Shown here in pieces: positions 10,278-18,525 of a stretch of 64,000 nt of DNA. Source of the stretch: Rhizobiales bacterium SYSU XM002 (GTDB lineage: Bacteria; Pseudomonadota; Alphaproteobacteria; Rhizobiales; Beijerinckiaceae); the NCBI GenBank assembly GCA_009846685.1, contig VWVY01000002.1, forward strand, positions 186,001 through 250,000. The letters run 5' to 3'. The notes below the pieces were generated by a model. It was not told the DNA's origin. It did not search any database and saw only the letters and a program-made list of their open reading frames with translations. Within the stretch, counting starts at the first letter, position 1. The number at the start of each line of letters is the position of its first letter. A program made the position numbers and the translations under genes.

Positions 10278-11072
10278 CTAGAGGGAGTTGTAAATATCCA
10301 ACGCTAAATCGAGATCCTCGAAAACCTTGCCACGTCCAGCCTTGAGCACTAGCGCCTTGTCACAATAGCGACGGATGATCCCGACGTCATGACTGACAAG
10401 GATCATCGCGCAGTGCTTGCGTTTCACGAACAGTTCCTCATGACACTTGCGTTGGAAGCGCTGGTCGCCAACCGAGATGACCTCATCGATCAGGAAACAT
10501 TCAAAATCTACGGCGAGGGTCAACCCGAACGCGAGACGCGCGCGCATTCCAGACGAGTAGGTCCGCACTGGGAGCAGGAGGTGTTTGCCAAGTTCGGCGA
10601 AATCATCCACCAGTGCGATCGTCTCCTTGATCGGCACGCCGTAGGTACGTGCGATGAAGCGGATATTGTCCACGCCGCTCATCGAGACTTCAAAGCCTCC
10701 TGCAAAGGCAATCGGCCAGGACATAAACAATCCGCGGTGGATGGTGCCTGAAGTCGCCGGCTCGACGCCACCGATGATCTTCACCAGAGTCGACTTGCCC
10801 GCACCGTTCCGGCCAAGCACAGCGATTTTCTGGCCGGCGGAGATGTCAAACGAGACGTTATTGAGCACCCGGCGAATGCCGATGGGCGTATGGTAGTCTT
10901 TAACGATCCCGTCCAGGCGGATCGAACGCTGTTTCGTGCGGGGCGAAACAAAGCCGCCGGATGTCGTATATTCAACCGGCAGGCCAGCGATAGAGGCTTC
11001 CGCATGCCCGCCAACTCCGGGAATGACCGCTGGAACGTTTGATTGTCCGCCCGCTTGTCCGCCTGTGCTCAC
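10278..11072 (-). CDS. kpsT: Capsule export ABC transporter ATP-binding protein (KpsT/Wzt type)
   Basis: The cytoplasmic ATPase of a Kps-type capsular polysaccharide exporter. Walker A GRNGAGKST, signature YSSGMRARLAF, Walker B FECFLIDEV and the switch region LVSHDVGIIRRYCD are visible. The block FMSWPIAFAGGFEVSMSG is characteristic of the KpsT/CtrD/RkpT group. The most likely start is GTG at 11072, which overlaps the kpsE2 stop (GTGA), giving 264 residues. An ATG at 11126 would overlap kpsE2 by about 58 bp and adds unconserved residues. About 45 residues precede the conserved domain, longer than in KpsT. Confidence 0.9.
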   Translation of the reverse strand: MSTGGQAGGQSNVPAVIPGVGGHAEASIAGLPVEYTTSGGFVSPRTKQRSIRLDGIVKDYHTPIGIRRVLNNVSFDISAGQKIAVLGRNGAGKSTLVKIIGGVEPATSGTIHRGLFMSWPIAFAGGFEVSMSGVDNIRFIARTYGVPIKETIALVDDFAELGKHLLLPVRTYSSGMRARLAFGLTLAVDFECFLIDEVISVGDQRFQRKCHEELFVKRKHCAMILVSHDVGIIRRYCDKALVLKAGRGKVFEDLDLALDIYNSL

Positions 11073-12331
11073 GCTTGATGCTCCAGGACAATGTCGATCA
11101 GACTCTTGACGATCCAGTAGAAGCACAGGCTCAGAACGAGTACCGCGATGATGCTCAGCAAGCGACGCGGGCGGGTTGGCAGATCCGCAAAGTTGGGTTC
11201 AACAATCGTCTGGAGATAGATCCGTTGCGTTTGAGCGAACTGCCGCGAGCGCTCAAGTTCGATAATTGCGGCAGCCAGTCCTTTGGCTGCCAGCTCTCGC
11301 TCCAGTGTCAAGCGCTCGAACCCCTCAAGTTTCGAAGCAATCGAGTTCGCGCCGCCTGCGATGCTTTGGCGCTGTTTCTCGAGTTCAACCCTGAATGACT
11401 TGATCTTCTCGCGCATCGGCGTGATTGCAGGGCTGTCTGGTGTCTGCGCGAGTTGCTGCGCAAGGGCCGCCTCGAGACGCGAAATTTCGGTTGAGAGCTT
11501 CGCCAGAATCTCCATGGACGCTCCCGATTCCTTCTCGGGATTGAGGATCATCTCTTTGTCGCGGTATTGGGCGAGGCGTCGCTCAACATCCGCCAGGCGC
11601 GCGTTGCTTTCCTTGACGAGTGCTTCCGCGTAGGCAATCGAGTCGTTATGCGCGCGCACATTCAGCGTGTTGATGAATTCGTCGCTGTAGGCGATGACCT
11701 GCTTTGCGAGTGCCAAAGCATCCTCGGGTCGGTAGGCGCGTGTCATGAGCGTGCTGATGCCGGTCGAGGTGTCGACATCAATATCCACCAGCTTGAGATA
11801 CGCCTTATAGAGTTGTTCGGTATTGTCGCGCGAATGAAAATTCGGAAACCTGTTGAAGATGTCGGCTTCTGGGCGCGACATCAGGTCCCGCAAACCATTG
11901 TTCTTCTCAAGCTTTGCAGTGATATCGCGGGACGTCATGAATGCGCTCACCGCATAGGTCTCGTCCACCGCGCGTGACAAACCGGGTGTATGGAGAAGCG
12001 AAGAGAGCGTTGTGTCAGCTCCGGAAGACGCAGAGCGCACGATAAATTTGGTTTCGGAGACGTAGAGACCCGACGCGAGGATACCAAAATAGAGAATGCC
12101 CGCGAGCACGGGGAGTATGACCATGCCGATAAAGAGCCCGAACCGCTTGTAGAACGGTGCGACAGGCTCATCTTCGAAGTCGAAATCGGTTATATTGTCG
12201 CCAACTACCGCGCGACCGTCGACGCCCACAGGCGTGAGAAACATGCGCGTCGGCATCGGCGCGACGATGTCGTCGTCCCTCGCTTCCTGTTTGGCATGTC
12301 CAACTTCATTCGCCAAAGGTGTTGGCCTCAT
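11069..12331 (-). CDS. kpsE: Capsule export inner-membrane protein, KpsE/CtrB/RkpR family (copy 2)
   Basis: A polysaccharide co-polymerase type protein of the ABC-dependent capsule pathway, linking the inner-membrane transporter to the outer-membrane channel. The 420-residue protein starts at ATG 12331 (ATGA overlap with kpsM); an open frame up to 12958 merely overlaps kpsM. A cytoplasmic tail of about 65 residues, with an acidic FDFEDEP, precedes TM1 (LFIGMVILPVLAGILYFGI). A periplasmic region with YVSETKFIVRS and long coiled coil (about 200-370) follows, then TM2 near the C-terminus. It is clearly paralogous to copy 1 at 13158-14357, and its N-terminal tail is longer. Confidence 0.88.
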   Translation of the reverse strand: MRPTPLANEVGHAKQEARDDDIVAPMPTRMFLTPVGVDGRAVVGDNITDFDFEDEPVAPFYKRFGLFIGMVILPVLAGILYFGILASGLYVSETKFIVRSASSGADTTLSSLLHTPGLSRAVDETYAVSAFMTSRDITAKLEKNNGLRDLMSRPEADIFNRFPNFHSRDNTEQLYKAYLKLVDIDVDTSTGISTLMTRAYRPEDALALAKQVIAYSDEFINTLNVRAHNDSIAYAEALVKESNARLADVERRLAQYRDKEMILNPEKESGASMEILAKLSTEISRLEAALAQQLAQTPDSPAITPMREKIKSFRVELEKQRQSIAGGANSIASKLEGFERLTLERELAAKGLAAAIIELERSRQFAQTQRIYLQTIVEPNFADLPTRPRRLLSIIAVLVLSLCFYWIVKSLIDIVLEHQA

Positions 12332-13161
12332 CCCATTTTCACGTGCTGCTGGGCCTTGCGGATCAAGGGAAGCCCCAGAGCTGTCACCAGAACGCAGTTC
12401 ATCAGTACATAATTCAGATCCCAGACCGTCGCGAGCTTCGGCCCGAACAGACCGGCCCGGAACATCTCGAAAATATTGACCAGCACCGACCAGGTCACAA
12501 GTTTCTGTGCCGTTTCCGGCAGCCAGGTCACCATGTAGAAAGCACCGGTGATAGGGATGGAAATATACATGATCGGGCTGACGAAACGCTCTGCTGCTTC
12601 CGACAGTTCGGTAATGCCGGCGAGCAGCAGCCCGAACCCGAATGCGTACCAGGTCATCAGGAACCAGGCGCCGATCAACAGCAGCGGATCGTCCATGGGG
12701 TCGAACACGCCGAGCAGCGTCAACGGGAGGTAGGCGACGAAAAAGGCGGCAAGCCCACCGAGGCTCTCGAGCGCTGCGCGCGAGATCAGAATATCGAGAA
12801 AACGGACATTGCGATGGAACAACAGCCCGACATTCTGCCGCATCGCATGCACCGAGCGTATCACGCAGTGGCGCCACAGTGTGAGCATCGAATATCCGGT
12901 CAGCACAAAGGGAATGAGGCCAATATCCTTGCTGTGCGAGCCGCCTGTCATCGACCACATAATCATGACGCCGACGGTCAAAACTAACGGCTCGCCCATG
13001 ATCCAGAAGAATCCGAGGTTCTCGTGGCCGTAACGGGTCATGGCTTCGCGGATCATCAATGCTGAGATGATGCGGATCTGTACCGCCCCAGCCTCACGGA
13101 GACCACGTCGTCCACCGGTATAAGGGGAAGGCGGCGGCGGATGTTGCTCGGCGCCGCTCAT
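12328..13161 (-). CDS. kpsM: Capsule export ABC transporter permease (KpsM type, ABC-2 family)
   Basis: The permease subunit for capsular polysaccharide export, 277 residues with about six membrane segments. It matches KpsM/CtrC/RkpS: a cytoplasmic start, then MIREAMTRYGHENLGFFW, then TM segments with LRHxVxR-like RHCVIRSVHAMRQN. ISIPITGAFYMVTWLP and NIFEMFRAGLFG are near the C-terminus. It overlaps the kpsE copies on both sides by ATGA, so it is translationally coupled between them. An N-terminal Pro-rich stretch of about 20 residues is not conserved. It should pair with KpsT at 10278-11072. Confidence 0.9.
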   Translation of the reverse strand: MSGAEQHPPPPSPYTGGRRGLREAGAVQIRIISALMIREAMTRYGHENLGFFWIMGEPLVLTVGVMIMWSMTGGSHSKDIGLIPFVLTGYSMLTLWRHCVIRSVHAMRQNVGLLFHRNVRFLDILISRAALESLGGLAAFFVAYLPLTLLGVFDPMDDPLLLIGAWFLMTWYAFGFGLLLAGITELSEAAERFVSPIMYISIPITGAFYMVTWLPETAQKLVTWSVLVNIFEMFRAGLFGPKLATVWDLNYVLMNCVLVTALGLPLIRKAQQHVKMG

Positions 13162-14357
13162 TGGGCGTGTTCTCCGGCACCGACAGACAGGATCCAGATG
13201 ACTGCGAAAACCGCAAATCCCAGCACAAACACCGTAAAGATGCCGCGCAGCCGACGCGGCTCGGTCGCTTCGTCCGTGAGATGGGCTGCAACCACCTGCT
13301 CGATGTAGATGTGTTGGCGCCGTGCTTCCTGGCGCGCCACATCCAGCGACTTGAGTGCCGAGGCGAGGCTCTTCTCCGTCAGTTCACGTTTCAACGCCAG
13401 TTGTTCGTAAATCGCCATTTTACCCGAAAGAGAACTGTCCCCGCCAGCCAGTTTGGTTCGCTCTTCCTTAACCTTGTCCTCGAGAGTCGTGATTTTCGCC
13501 ACCATCGATGGAATTGCGGGATTGGCCGGCGAGTTAATCCTGAGCTCCTTGAGTTGGGCCGACGTAAAAGCGATTTCAGAGGAAAGTGTTGCGATGGTTT
13601 CGATAATGCCCAGCGATGATTTCGAGGGATCGATCATCAGCTCGCGATTTCGAAAAGCCGTCAATGCGGCTTGAGCCTCAATGATATTGCTCTCGGCCTG
13701 CCGGAGCTCTTTTTCAGCGACATCGATGACGTCGCGCTGGGCGCGGGCGTTCATCCGGTTGACCATTTCTTCGGCAAGCTTGATGAGCGCGCTTGCCACA
13801 TCGCGGGCGGAAACCGGATCGAATGAGGCAACCTTGAGCAAGGTAATGCCCTTGACGGAGTCTTCCGTAACGCTCACGCGATCAAGAAAGTAGTCGTACC
13901 GAGCTTCGACGGAATCCTTGCGCCAGAACCTCGGGTAGCGCGAGAGGAAATCAGCACTGGGGTGTCCGAAAATTTTCTCGATGGAGTAGCCGCGCTCCTC
14001 AAGCGCCCGGACCACATCGCGCGACTGAATATATTTCTGAACCGCATAGGCATCGTCGACAGTTCTCGACAGCCCGAAAGTGCGAAACAACATTTCAAGC
14101 CCGTTGGCCCGTTGGCTCGATACGCTCCTCACAATGAACTGCGCCTCGGAGGTATAGCGCGGTGCCGCGACCAGCCCATAGAAGATCGTTGCCAAGATGA
14201 CGGGCACAATCACCAGTGCGAGGAAGGACAGCCGCGTCAGGCTACTGCGGAACCGAAGCGCATTGACGTACGTTTCCGAGGCATCATAGGCGCCCCGCAC
14301 CACCTTCCTCGATGATGGAAGAAGACGCAGAAGTGCGGGCAGTAGCGGCGAACCCAT
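13158..14357 (-). CDS. kpsE: Capsule export inner-membrane protein, KpsE/CtrB/RkpR family (copy 1)
   Basis: A 399-residue KpsE-like protein with TM1 near residues 42-65 (LSFLALVIVPVILATIFYGL). It then has YTSEAQFIVRSVSS, LSRTVDDAYAVQKYIQSRD, a long heptad-rich periplasmic region (about 190-350) and TM2 at the C-terminus. Copy 2 shares the same landmarks (FIVRS, GLSR-VD--YAV, SRD, MI-P-K). The two are therefore paralogues flanking kpsM, possibly specialised or forming a mixed complex. It is the first gene of the kpsE-M-E-T set, starts at ATG 14357, and lies 180 bp after the protease stop. Confidence 0.87.
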   Translation of the reverse strand: MGSPLLPALLRLLPSSRKVVRGAYDASETYVNALRFRSSLTRLSFLALVIVPVILATIFYGLVAAPRYTSEAQFIVRSVSSQRANGLEMLFRTFGLSRTVDDAYAVQKYIQSRDVVRALEERGYSIEKIFGHPSADFLSRYPRFWRKDSVEARYDYFLDRVSVTEDSVKGITLLKVASFDPVSARDVASALIKLAEEMVNRMNARAQRDVIDVAEKELRQAESNIIEAQAALTAFRNRELMIDPSKSSLGIIETIATLSSEIAFTSAQLKELRINSPANPAIPSMVAKITTLEDKVKEERTKLAGGDSSLSGKMAIYEQLALKRELTEKSLASALKSLDVARQEARRQHIYIEQVVAAHLTDEATEPRRLRGIFTVFVLGFAVFAVIWILSVGAGEHAQ

Positions 14358-14537
14358 TCAATCAGCCTTCTTAACACCTAGCGACAGGTGTCCCAAGCAC
14401 CGGCTGTGCGTCAAGGTAAAAATGTCCGGTCCGGCGCAAGCGCCGAACCACCAAATGTCATGTTTGGCACCCGCTTGCGGCCCGAATATGACCACTTTGC
14501 CATTTCAGGGTTGGACGGTGGTCTTGTTCGCCGTCGC

Positions 14538-16769
14538 TCAGACAAAGATCCAGCCGCTGTTGGACATGTTCTGCAATGTGGAGAGCTGAGTGTCGTGGAA
14601 TGTGATGGTATTTCCGGACATTGTGAAAACAACGTCCGAGCCCTGTTGAACCATATGACCCAGCGCGTCGCCTGCAGTTGAAAATCCAAAACCAAGGAGT
14701 CGCAAGGAATCGAAGCCTTCGAAACCGTAGACATGATCAGCGCTGACGTCCGTCGCGTTAAAGACGAACATATCGGATCCACGACCGCCAGTGAGCGTGT
14801 CGTTTGCAGTGCCCCCCGTCAGTATGTCTTTCCACGTCGTCATCGTATTGCGCATGAAGTTGTCGAAGCTCGTGGCCATCAGATTGATGTGCTCCTGCGA
14901 CTCCGAAAAGCTCATGAACACATCCGCGCGCGATGTGCCGGATGAAAGTGCGCTAAGCCAGGAACTCAAGCCACCGGAATCAGGCGCACGGTTGAGGACA
15001 TTGTTGTAGAGCAGGGTGACGAACTGCGTGTCCGTCAAGGAATTGATGGAGCCGTAGGTATTTGTGAATTCAGCGGAATTCATGAAGGCATTGACCAGAT
15101 CCTTCATCTTGGCGCCGCCGTAGAAGGCATTGACCCAGTTCTCGAAACCGCCCGCATCGGCCTGCCTGTTGAACGCCGAATCATACATCCGGTAAACTTG
15201 ACCTGGGTGGACACGGATATCGCTGGCGTTCTTGAATTCCAGGCTCTCGGAAAATCCAAGAACGACCGCTTCGCGTGAAGTTCCGCTGTCCAGCATCGAA
15301 ACCCAGGATGCCAGACCGGAGGAGTCCGGAGCGCGTCCGAGAACGTTCTGGTAGAGAGTCGTGACGAACTGGGTGTTGTTCAAAGGACCATAGACGTTGC
15401 TGAACTCGGTGCTATTGATGAACCCGGTCGCGATCGATTGCAGAGATTGTCCGCCAGCAAGGCTCGCTTGCCAGTTCTGGTGCCCAGTATCATCGGGCGC
15501 GCGATTGAGCGTTGCGATGTAAAGACGTCGGACAGATTCGGCGTTGGTGTCCCACGTAACAGGGCCGTCGCCGATCAGGATGTCGATGCCGGAGCCGCCA
15601 TTCAGCGTATCCGCGCCCAAGCCACCCAGAAGCGTGTCGCTGCCGTTGTTGCCGTTCAGGACATTGTCAGCGGCATTGCCAGTGATTCTGTCGTTGCCGG
15701 AACCGCCATTCGCGTTCTCGATCAGCGAGCGCACGTCGCCGTTGTATTGCAGGGCGTTGAAGATGTTACCCGGTGCAAAGTGGCCGCTACCGAGGTTTGC
15801 GAGTTGCGTCGACGAGGTAATGGAGAAAGACCCGGGGTTCAGATTGACCGTGAGATTGGTGGTGTAGTTCGAGAAATCGTAGGTATCGACCCCGTTTCCA
15901 TCCCAGATCGTCATGAAGATGCGATTGCCACCAGGCGCACCCTGGCCAACGCCATTGATGAACATTTCGCCGGTCGTCGGGCTCCACGTGTAGGTGGTAT
16001 TGCCCGAATTGGTGTTGAAGTTCGCGCCATACATCGTCTGCAACGCCGCGATGTCATACATCATGAAGGTCTGGGCGTAGCCGTTGGTCTCGTTGGTGTA
16101 TCCCGTGGTCGGACCATTCTCGTAGCTTTTGTACGTCATGATGGAATAGGCCATCTGATCGTACTGCGACTGGAGCGCCGTGTTACCCGGCCCACCCGTT
16201 TCATGGCCATGCTTTAGACCGAGCGCATGACCCAGTTCGTGGATCGTCGTCGCCCAAGCATACTGGCCTTTGATCGGGTTCTGGTAGACTGTGTAGTCAG
16301 TGCCGTACCAGATGTCGCCGCCGCGGGTGCTGTTCGAGGGATAGTAGGCATAAGCCGTTGGATTGGCCTCAGCGGAGAAGGCCACACGCACGTCAGCCGT
16401 CGTCGTCGCGGGATCGACCTCCGTCGTGACCATGTTGGTGTATTGCGACAGCATGTTCATGGCTGCGCGGATCGCCGTTTTCACTGCTTCCGGCGCGGGG
16501 CTGAAGCCGTTTGTGGTCTCGTTGCCGTAGCCGCTCTCGTACTGCGAGGCCAGGGACGGGAAGGAATAGGTCAGGGTCGAGCCGGACCATTTGCTGCCCG
16601 AAAGGACACCATTGATGTTGACATTGCTGGTCGAACCCTGCGAGCCCCAACTGTTCGCACCGCCACCGCCATATTGCGGTACTTCATACGACGCGCCCGT
16701 TTCTGAGGCGGCGGAAACAGCGCCTGTGATCGGATAGGCGAGGGCGTTCTTAGCACAGATCTGGCACAT
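14538..16769 (-). CDS. Serralysin-like zinc metalloprotease (M10) with RTX repeats and DUF4214 domains
   Basis: A 743-residue secreted protease candidate. The zinc site is HELGHALGLKHGH (His177, Glu178, His181, His187), with the Met-turn YSIMTY at 209-213: the serralysin signature. A short RTX block (GGSGND, GGLGADTL, GGSGIDIL) spans about 355-400. Two or three DUF4214 units (RAPDxxG...W) fill about 408-640. A final RTX-like block (GGTANDTL, GGRGSDMFVF) and a hydrophobic C-terminus are as expected for type I export. There is no Sec signal; it begins MCQICAKN. It sits between the oxoamine synthase and kpsE1, and the PrtDE-like exporter at 28349-31526 probably secretes it. Confidence 0.9.
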   Translation of the reverse strand: MCQICAKNALAYPITGAVSAASETGASYEVPQYGGGGANSWGSQGSTSNVNINGVLSGSKWSGSTLTYSFPSLASQYESGYGNETTNGFSPAPEAVKTAIRAAMNMLSQYTNMVTTEVDPATTTADVRVAFSAEANPTAYAYYPSNSTRGGDIWYGTDYTVYQNPIKGQYAWATTIHELGHALGLKHGHETGGPGNTALQSQYDQMAYSIMTYKSYENGPTTGYTNETNGYAQTFMMYDIAALQTMYGANFNTNSGNTTYTWSPTTGEMFINGVGQGAPGGNRIFMTIWDGNGVDTYDFSNYTTNLTVNLNPGSFSITSSTQLANLGSGHFAPGNIFNALQYNGDVRSLIENANGGSGNDRITGNAADNVLNGNNGSDTLLGGLGADTLNGGSGIDILIGDGPVTWDTNAESVRRLYIATLNRAPDDTGHQNWQASLAGGQSLQSIATGFINSTEFSNVYGPLNNTQFVTTLYQNVLGRAPDSSGLASWVSMLDSGTSREAVVLGFSESLEFKNASDIRVHPGQVYRMYDSAFNRQADAGGFENWVNAFYGGAKMKDLVNAFMNSAEFTNTYGSINSLTDTQFVTLLYNNVLNRAPDSGGLSSWLSALSSGTSRADVFMSFSESQEHINLMATSFDNFMRNTMTTWKDILTGGTANDTLTGGRGSDMFVFNATDVSADHVYGFEGFDSLRLLGFGFSTAGDALGHMVQQGSDVVFTMSGNTITFHDTQLSTLQNMSNSGWIFV

Positions 16770-16797
16770 CGTGGGGTTCCGGTTATCGAATGGGACG

Positions 16798-17076
16798 TCA
16801 ACGGGAAGGTGACTGGTTGCGGAGACGGCCTAATGCGGTCTCCGCTTCGGCACGGTAACGGCTGTTCGGGTGGCGCTCGATGAAGAGTTCGAGCGCTGCG
16901 GCCGTGCCGGCAGCCAAAGCGGCATCAAGCTCTTCCCGCTCCGCTATGTGGCCCGGACGCGCTGGCGCCGCTGTTGCTTCAATTGGTTTGCCGAAGGCCT
17001 CTTCCATTCCGCGCAGGCGGTCGGGAGCAACAATCACAAGTTCTTCTTGAGGAAAGTAAGCGCCCATTCTGGCCAT
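16798..17076 (-). CDS. Small unknown protein upstream of the protease
   Basis: A 92-residue protein that I do not recognise. It has no signal peptide or membrane segment. The C-terminal third (ALELFIERHPNSRYRAEAET) looks like a single helical TPR-type repeat. ATG 17076 has no good Shine-Dalgarno. A second frame starting upstream (ATG at 17112) reads 22 codons and stops just where this frame becomes more protein-like, so a frameshifted or remnant longer gene is possible. It lies 28 bp before the protease on the same strand and could be co-expressed with it. Being a partner or inhibitor is speculation. Confidence 0.5.
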   Translation of the reverse strand: MARMGAYFPQEELVIVAPDRLRGMEEAFGKPIEATAAPARPGHIAEREELDAALAAGTAAALELFIERHPNSRYRAEAETALGRLRNQSPSR

Positions 17077-17175
17077 CCAGGGGAGTTGGCTGCATCAAGC
17101 ATCGCGACGTTACGCCGAAATGGTTGACCAAATACAACTTGTTCTTTGCTACGAGCTCAATATCCGGCGAAGTCG

Positions 17176-18525
17176 TCAGGCTTTGCCGAGTCCGGCTCCC
17201 GCCAACAGGCTGCGCGCACTGACATCCTTCACGTCGTCCATGATCTCTGCCACGGCATCTACCACGGCATCTATCTGTTCATCGCTGTGTGTCGCATTGA
17301 TGAAGAAGCGCAGTCGAGCCGATTTTTCCGGCACGCCCGGTGGCAGGATCGGGAAAGCATTGAAGCCGCGAGCCCGCAGCCGCTCCGAAAGCACCAGCGT
17401 GCGGACGGTCTCGCCGACAATGACCGGAATGACCGCATAGCCCCACGCATCGCCGGTATCGAGACCCTTGGCCTTGGCACGGGCAAGAAACCGCTGGCTC
17501 TGCCGCTGGAGCCGCGCGACGCGCTCCGGCTCGGCGTTCATAATCTCGAGCGCCTTGGCGGAGGCAGCGGCGACCGAAGCCGGCATGCCGACGCTATAGA
17601 CGAAGCCCGGCGCGTGGCACTTGAGCAGATCGACGAGCACCGCACTGCCCGCGACATAGCCGCCACAACCGACGAGGGTTTTGGAGAGCGTGCCGAACCA
17701 CAGGTCGACCTCGCCGGGCGCCACGCCCTGATGCTCGAACAGGCCTCGCCCGCGCGTCCCGAGCACGCCGAGGGCATGGGCATCGTCCATCAGCAGCCAG
17801 GCGCCATATTTCTTCTTGATCGCGACGAGCCGTGCGAGATCGGGGCCGTCTCCGTCCATGGAGAAGAGTCCCTCGGTGGCGATGAGGCAGCGTTCGAATC
17901 GTCCACGCTCCGCTTCGAGCAGCCTTTCGAGGGCATCGAGATCATTGTGCGGGTACAACCGACGCGCTGCGCCCGACAGCTGGGCCCCCACGACGATGCA
18001 GTTATGGATCAGCGCGTCGTGGACGATAAGGTCTTTCGGCCCAACCAGTGTGGCAACCGTCGAAACGCCGGCCGCATGCCCAGAATTGAAGGCGACGCAA
18101 TCCTCTGCCTCGTAGTTATGGGCAAGGCCGGTCTCGAGATCGCGATGCACCCTACGCTCTCCGGCGCTGATCCGGGATGCCGCGACGGAGGTGCCGAAGT
18201 CCCGCAGCGCGGCGCCGGCCGCTTCGAGCACGGCAGGATGGCCGTTGAGCCCGAGATAGTCGTAGGAAGCAAAATTGGTGAGCGTCCGGCCACCGATCAG
18301 CGCCTCGGCGCCTGATCTGCCCTCGTGCAGCCGGTAGTACGGCACGTCGAGGTCAGCGAAGCGGGCGAATTCGCGCTGGAATCGGATCTGCTGGTACTGC
18401 GGCAGGGTCTCGAAGGCGGTGTCGTAGCTGCGTTGCGGCGTGGCAACTCGGGCAGGAGCCTTGCCTGGCATTTGCTTCATCAGGGAGAGGATCTTGTCGA
18501 CATCCTTTCCGCTTCCGCTGCTCAC
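17176..18525 (-). CDS. rkpG: Alpha-oxoamine synthase, RkpG type (AONS/KBL/SPT family)
   Basis: A PLP enzyme of the family that condenses an acyl thioester with an amino acid, losing CO2, to give an alpha-amino ketone. The 449-residue protein has an N-terminal extension of about 65 residues, then NFASYDYLGLNGHP, AFNSGHAAG, LLMDDAHALGVLG (Asp/His near 247-250) and the PLP lysine Lys282 in GTLSKTLVGCGGY. It overlaps the PKS gene by ATGA. In the Sinorhizobium meliloti rkp-1 region, rkpG likewise follows rkpA and is required for K-antigen. Biotin synthesis (BioF) is unlikely, as no other bio gene is present. The amino-acid partner is unknown. Confidence 0.82.
   Translation of the reverse strand: MSSGSGKDVDKILSLMKQMPGKAPARVATPQRSYDTAFETLPQYQQIRFQREFARFADLDVPYYRLHEGRSGAEALIGGRTLTNFASYDYLGLNGHPAVLEAAGAALRDFGTSVAASRISAGERRVHRDLETGLAHNYEAEDCVAFNSGHAAGVSTVATLVGPKDLIVHDALIHNCIVVGAQLSGAARRLYPHNDLDALERLLEAERGRFERCLIATEGLFSMDGDGPDLARLVAIKKKYGAWLLMDDAHALGVLGTRGRGLFEHQGVAPGEVDLWFGTLSKTLVGCGGYVAGSAVLVDLLKCHAPGFVYSVGMPASVAAASAKALEIMNAEPERVARLQRQSQRFLARAKAKGLDTGDAWGYAVIPVIVGETVRTLVLSERLRARGFNAFPILPPGVPEKSARLRFFINATHSDEQIDAVVDAVAEIMDDVKDVSARSLLAGAGLGKA

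Noticed and set aside
11069-12958. A kpsE2 form extended to 629 residues
   Set aside because: The extra 209 residues run over kpsM in another frame. ATG 12331 with the ATGA overlap is the real start.
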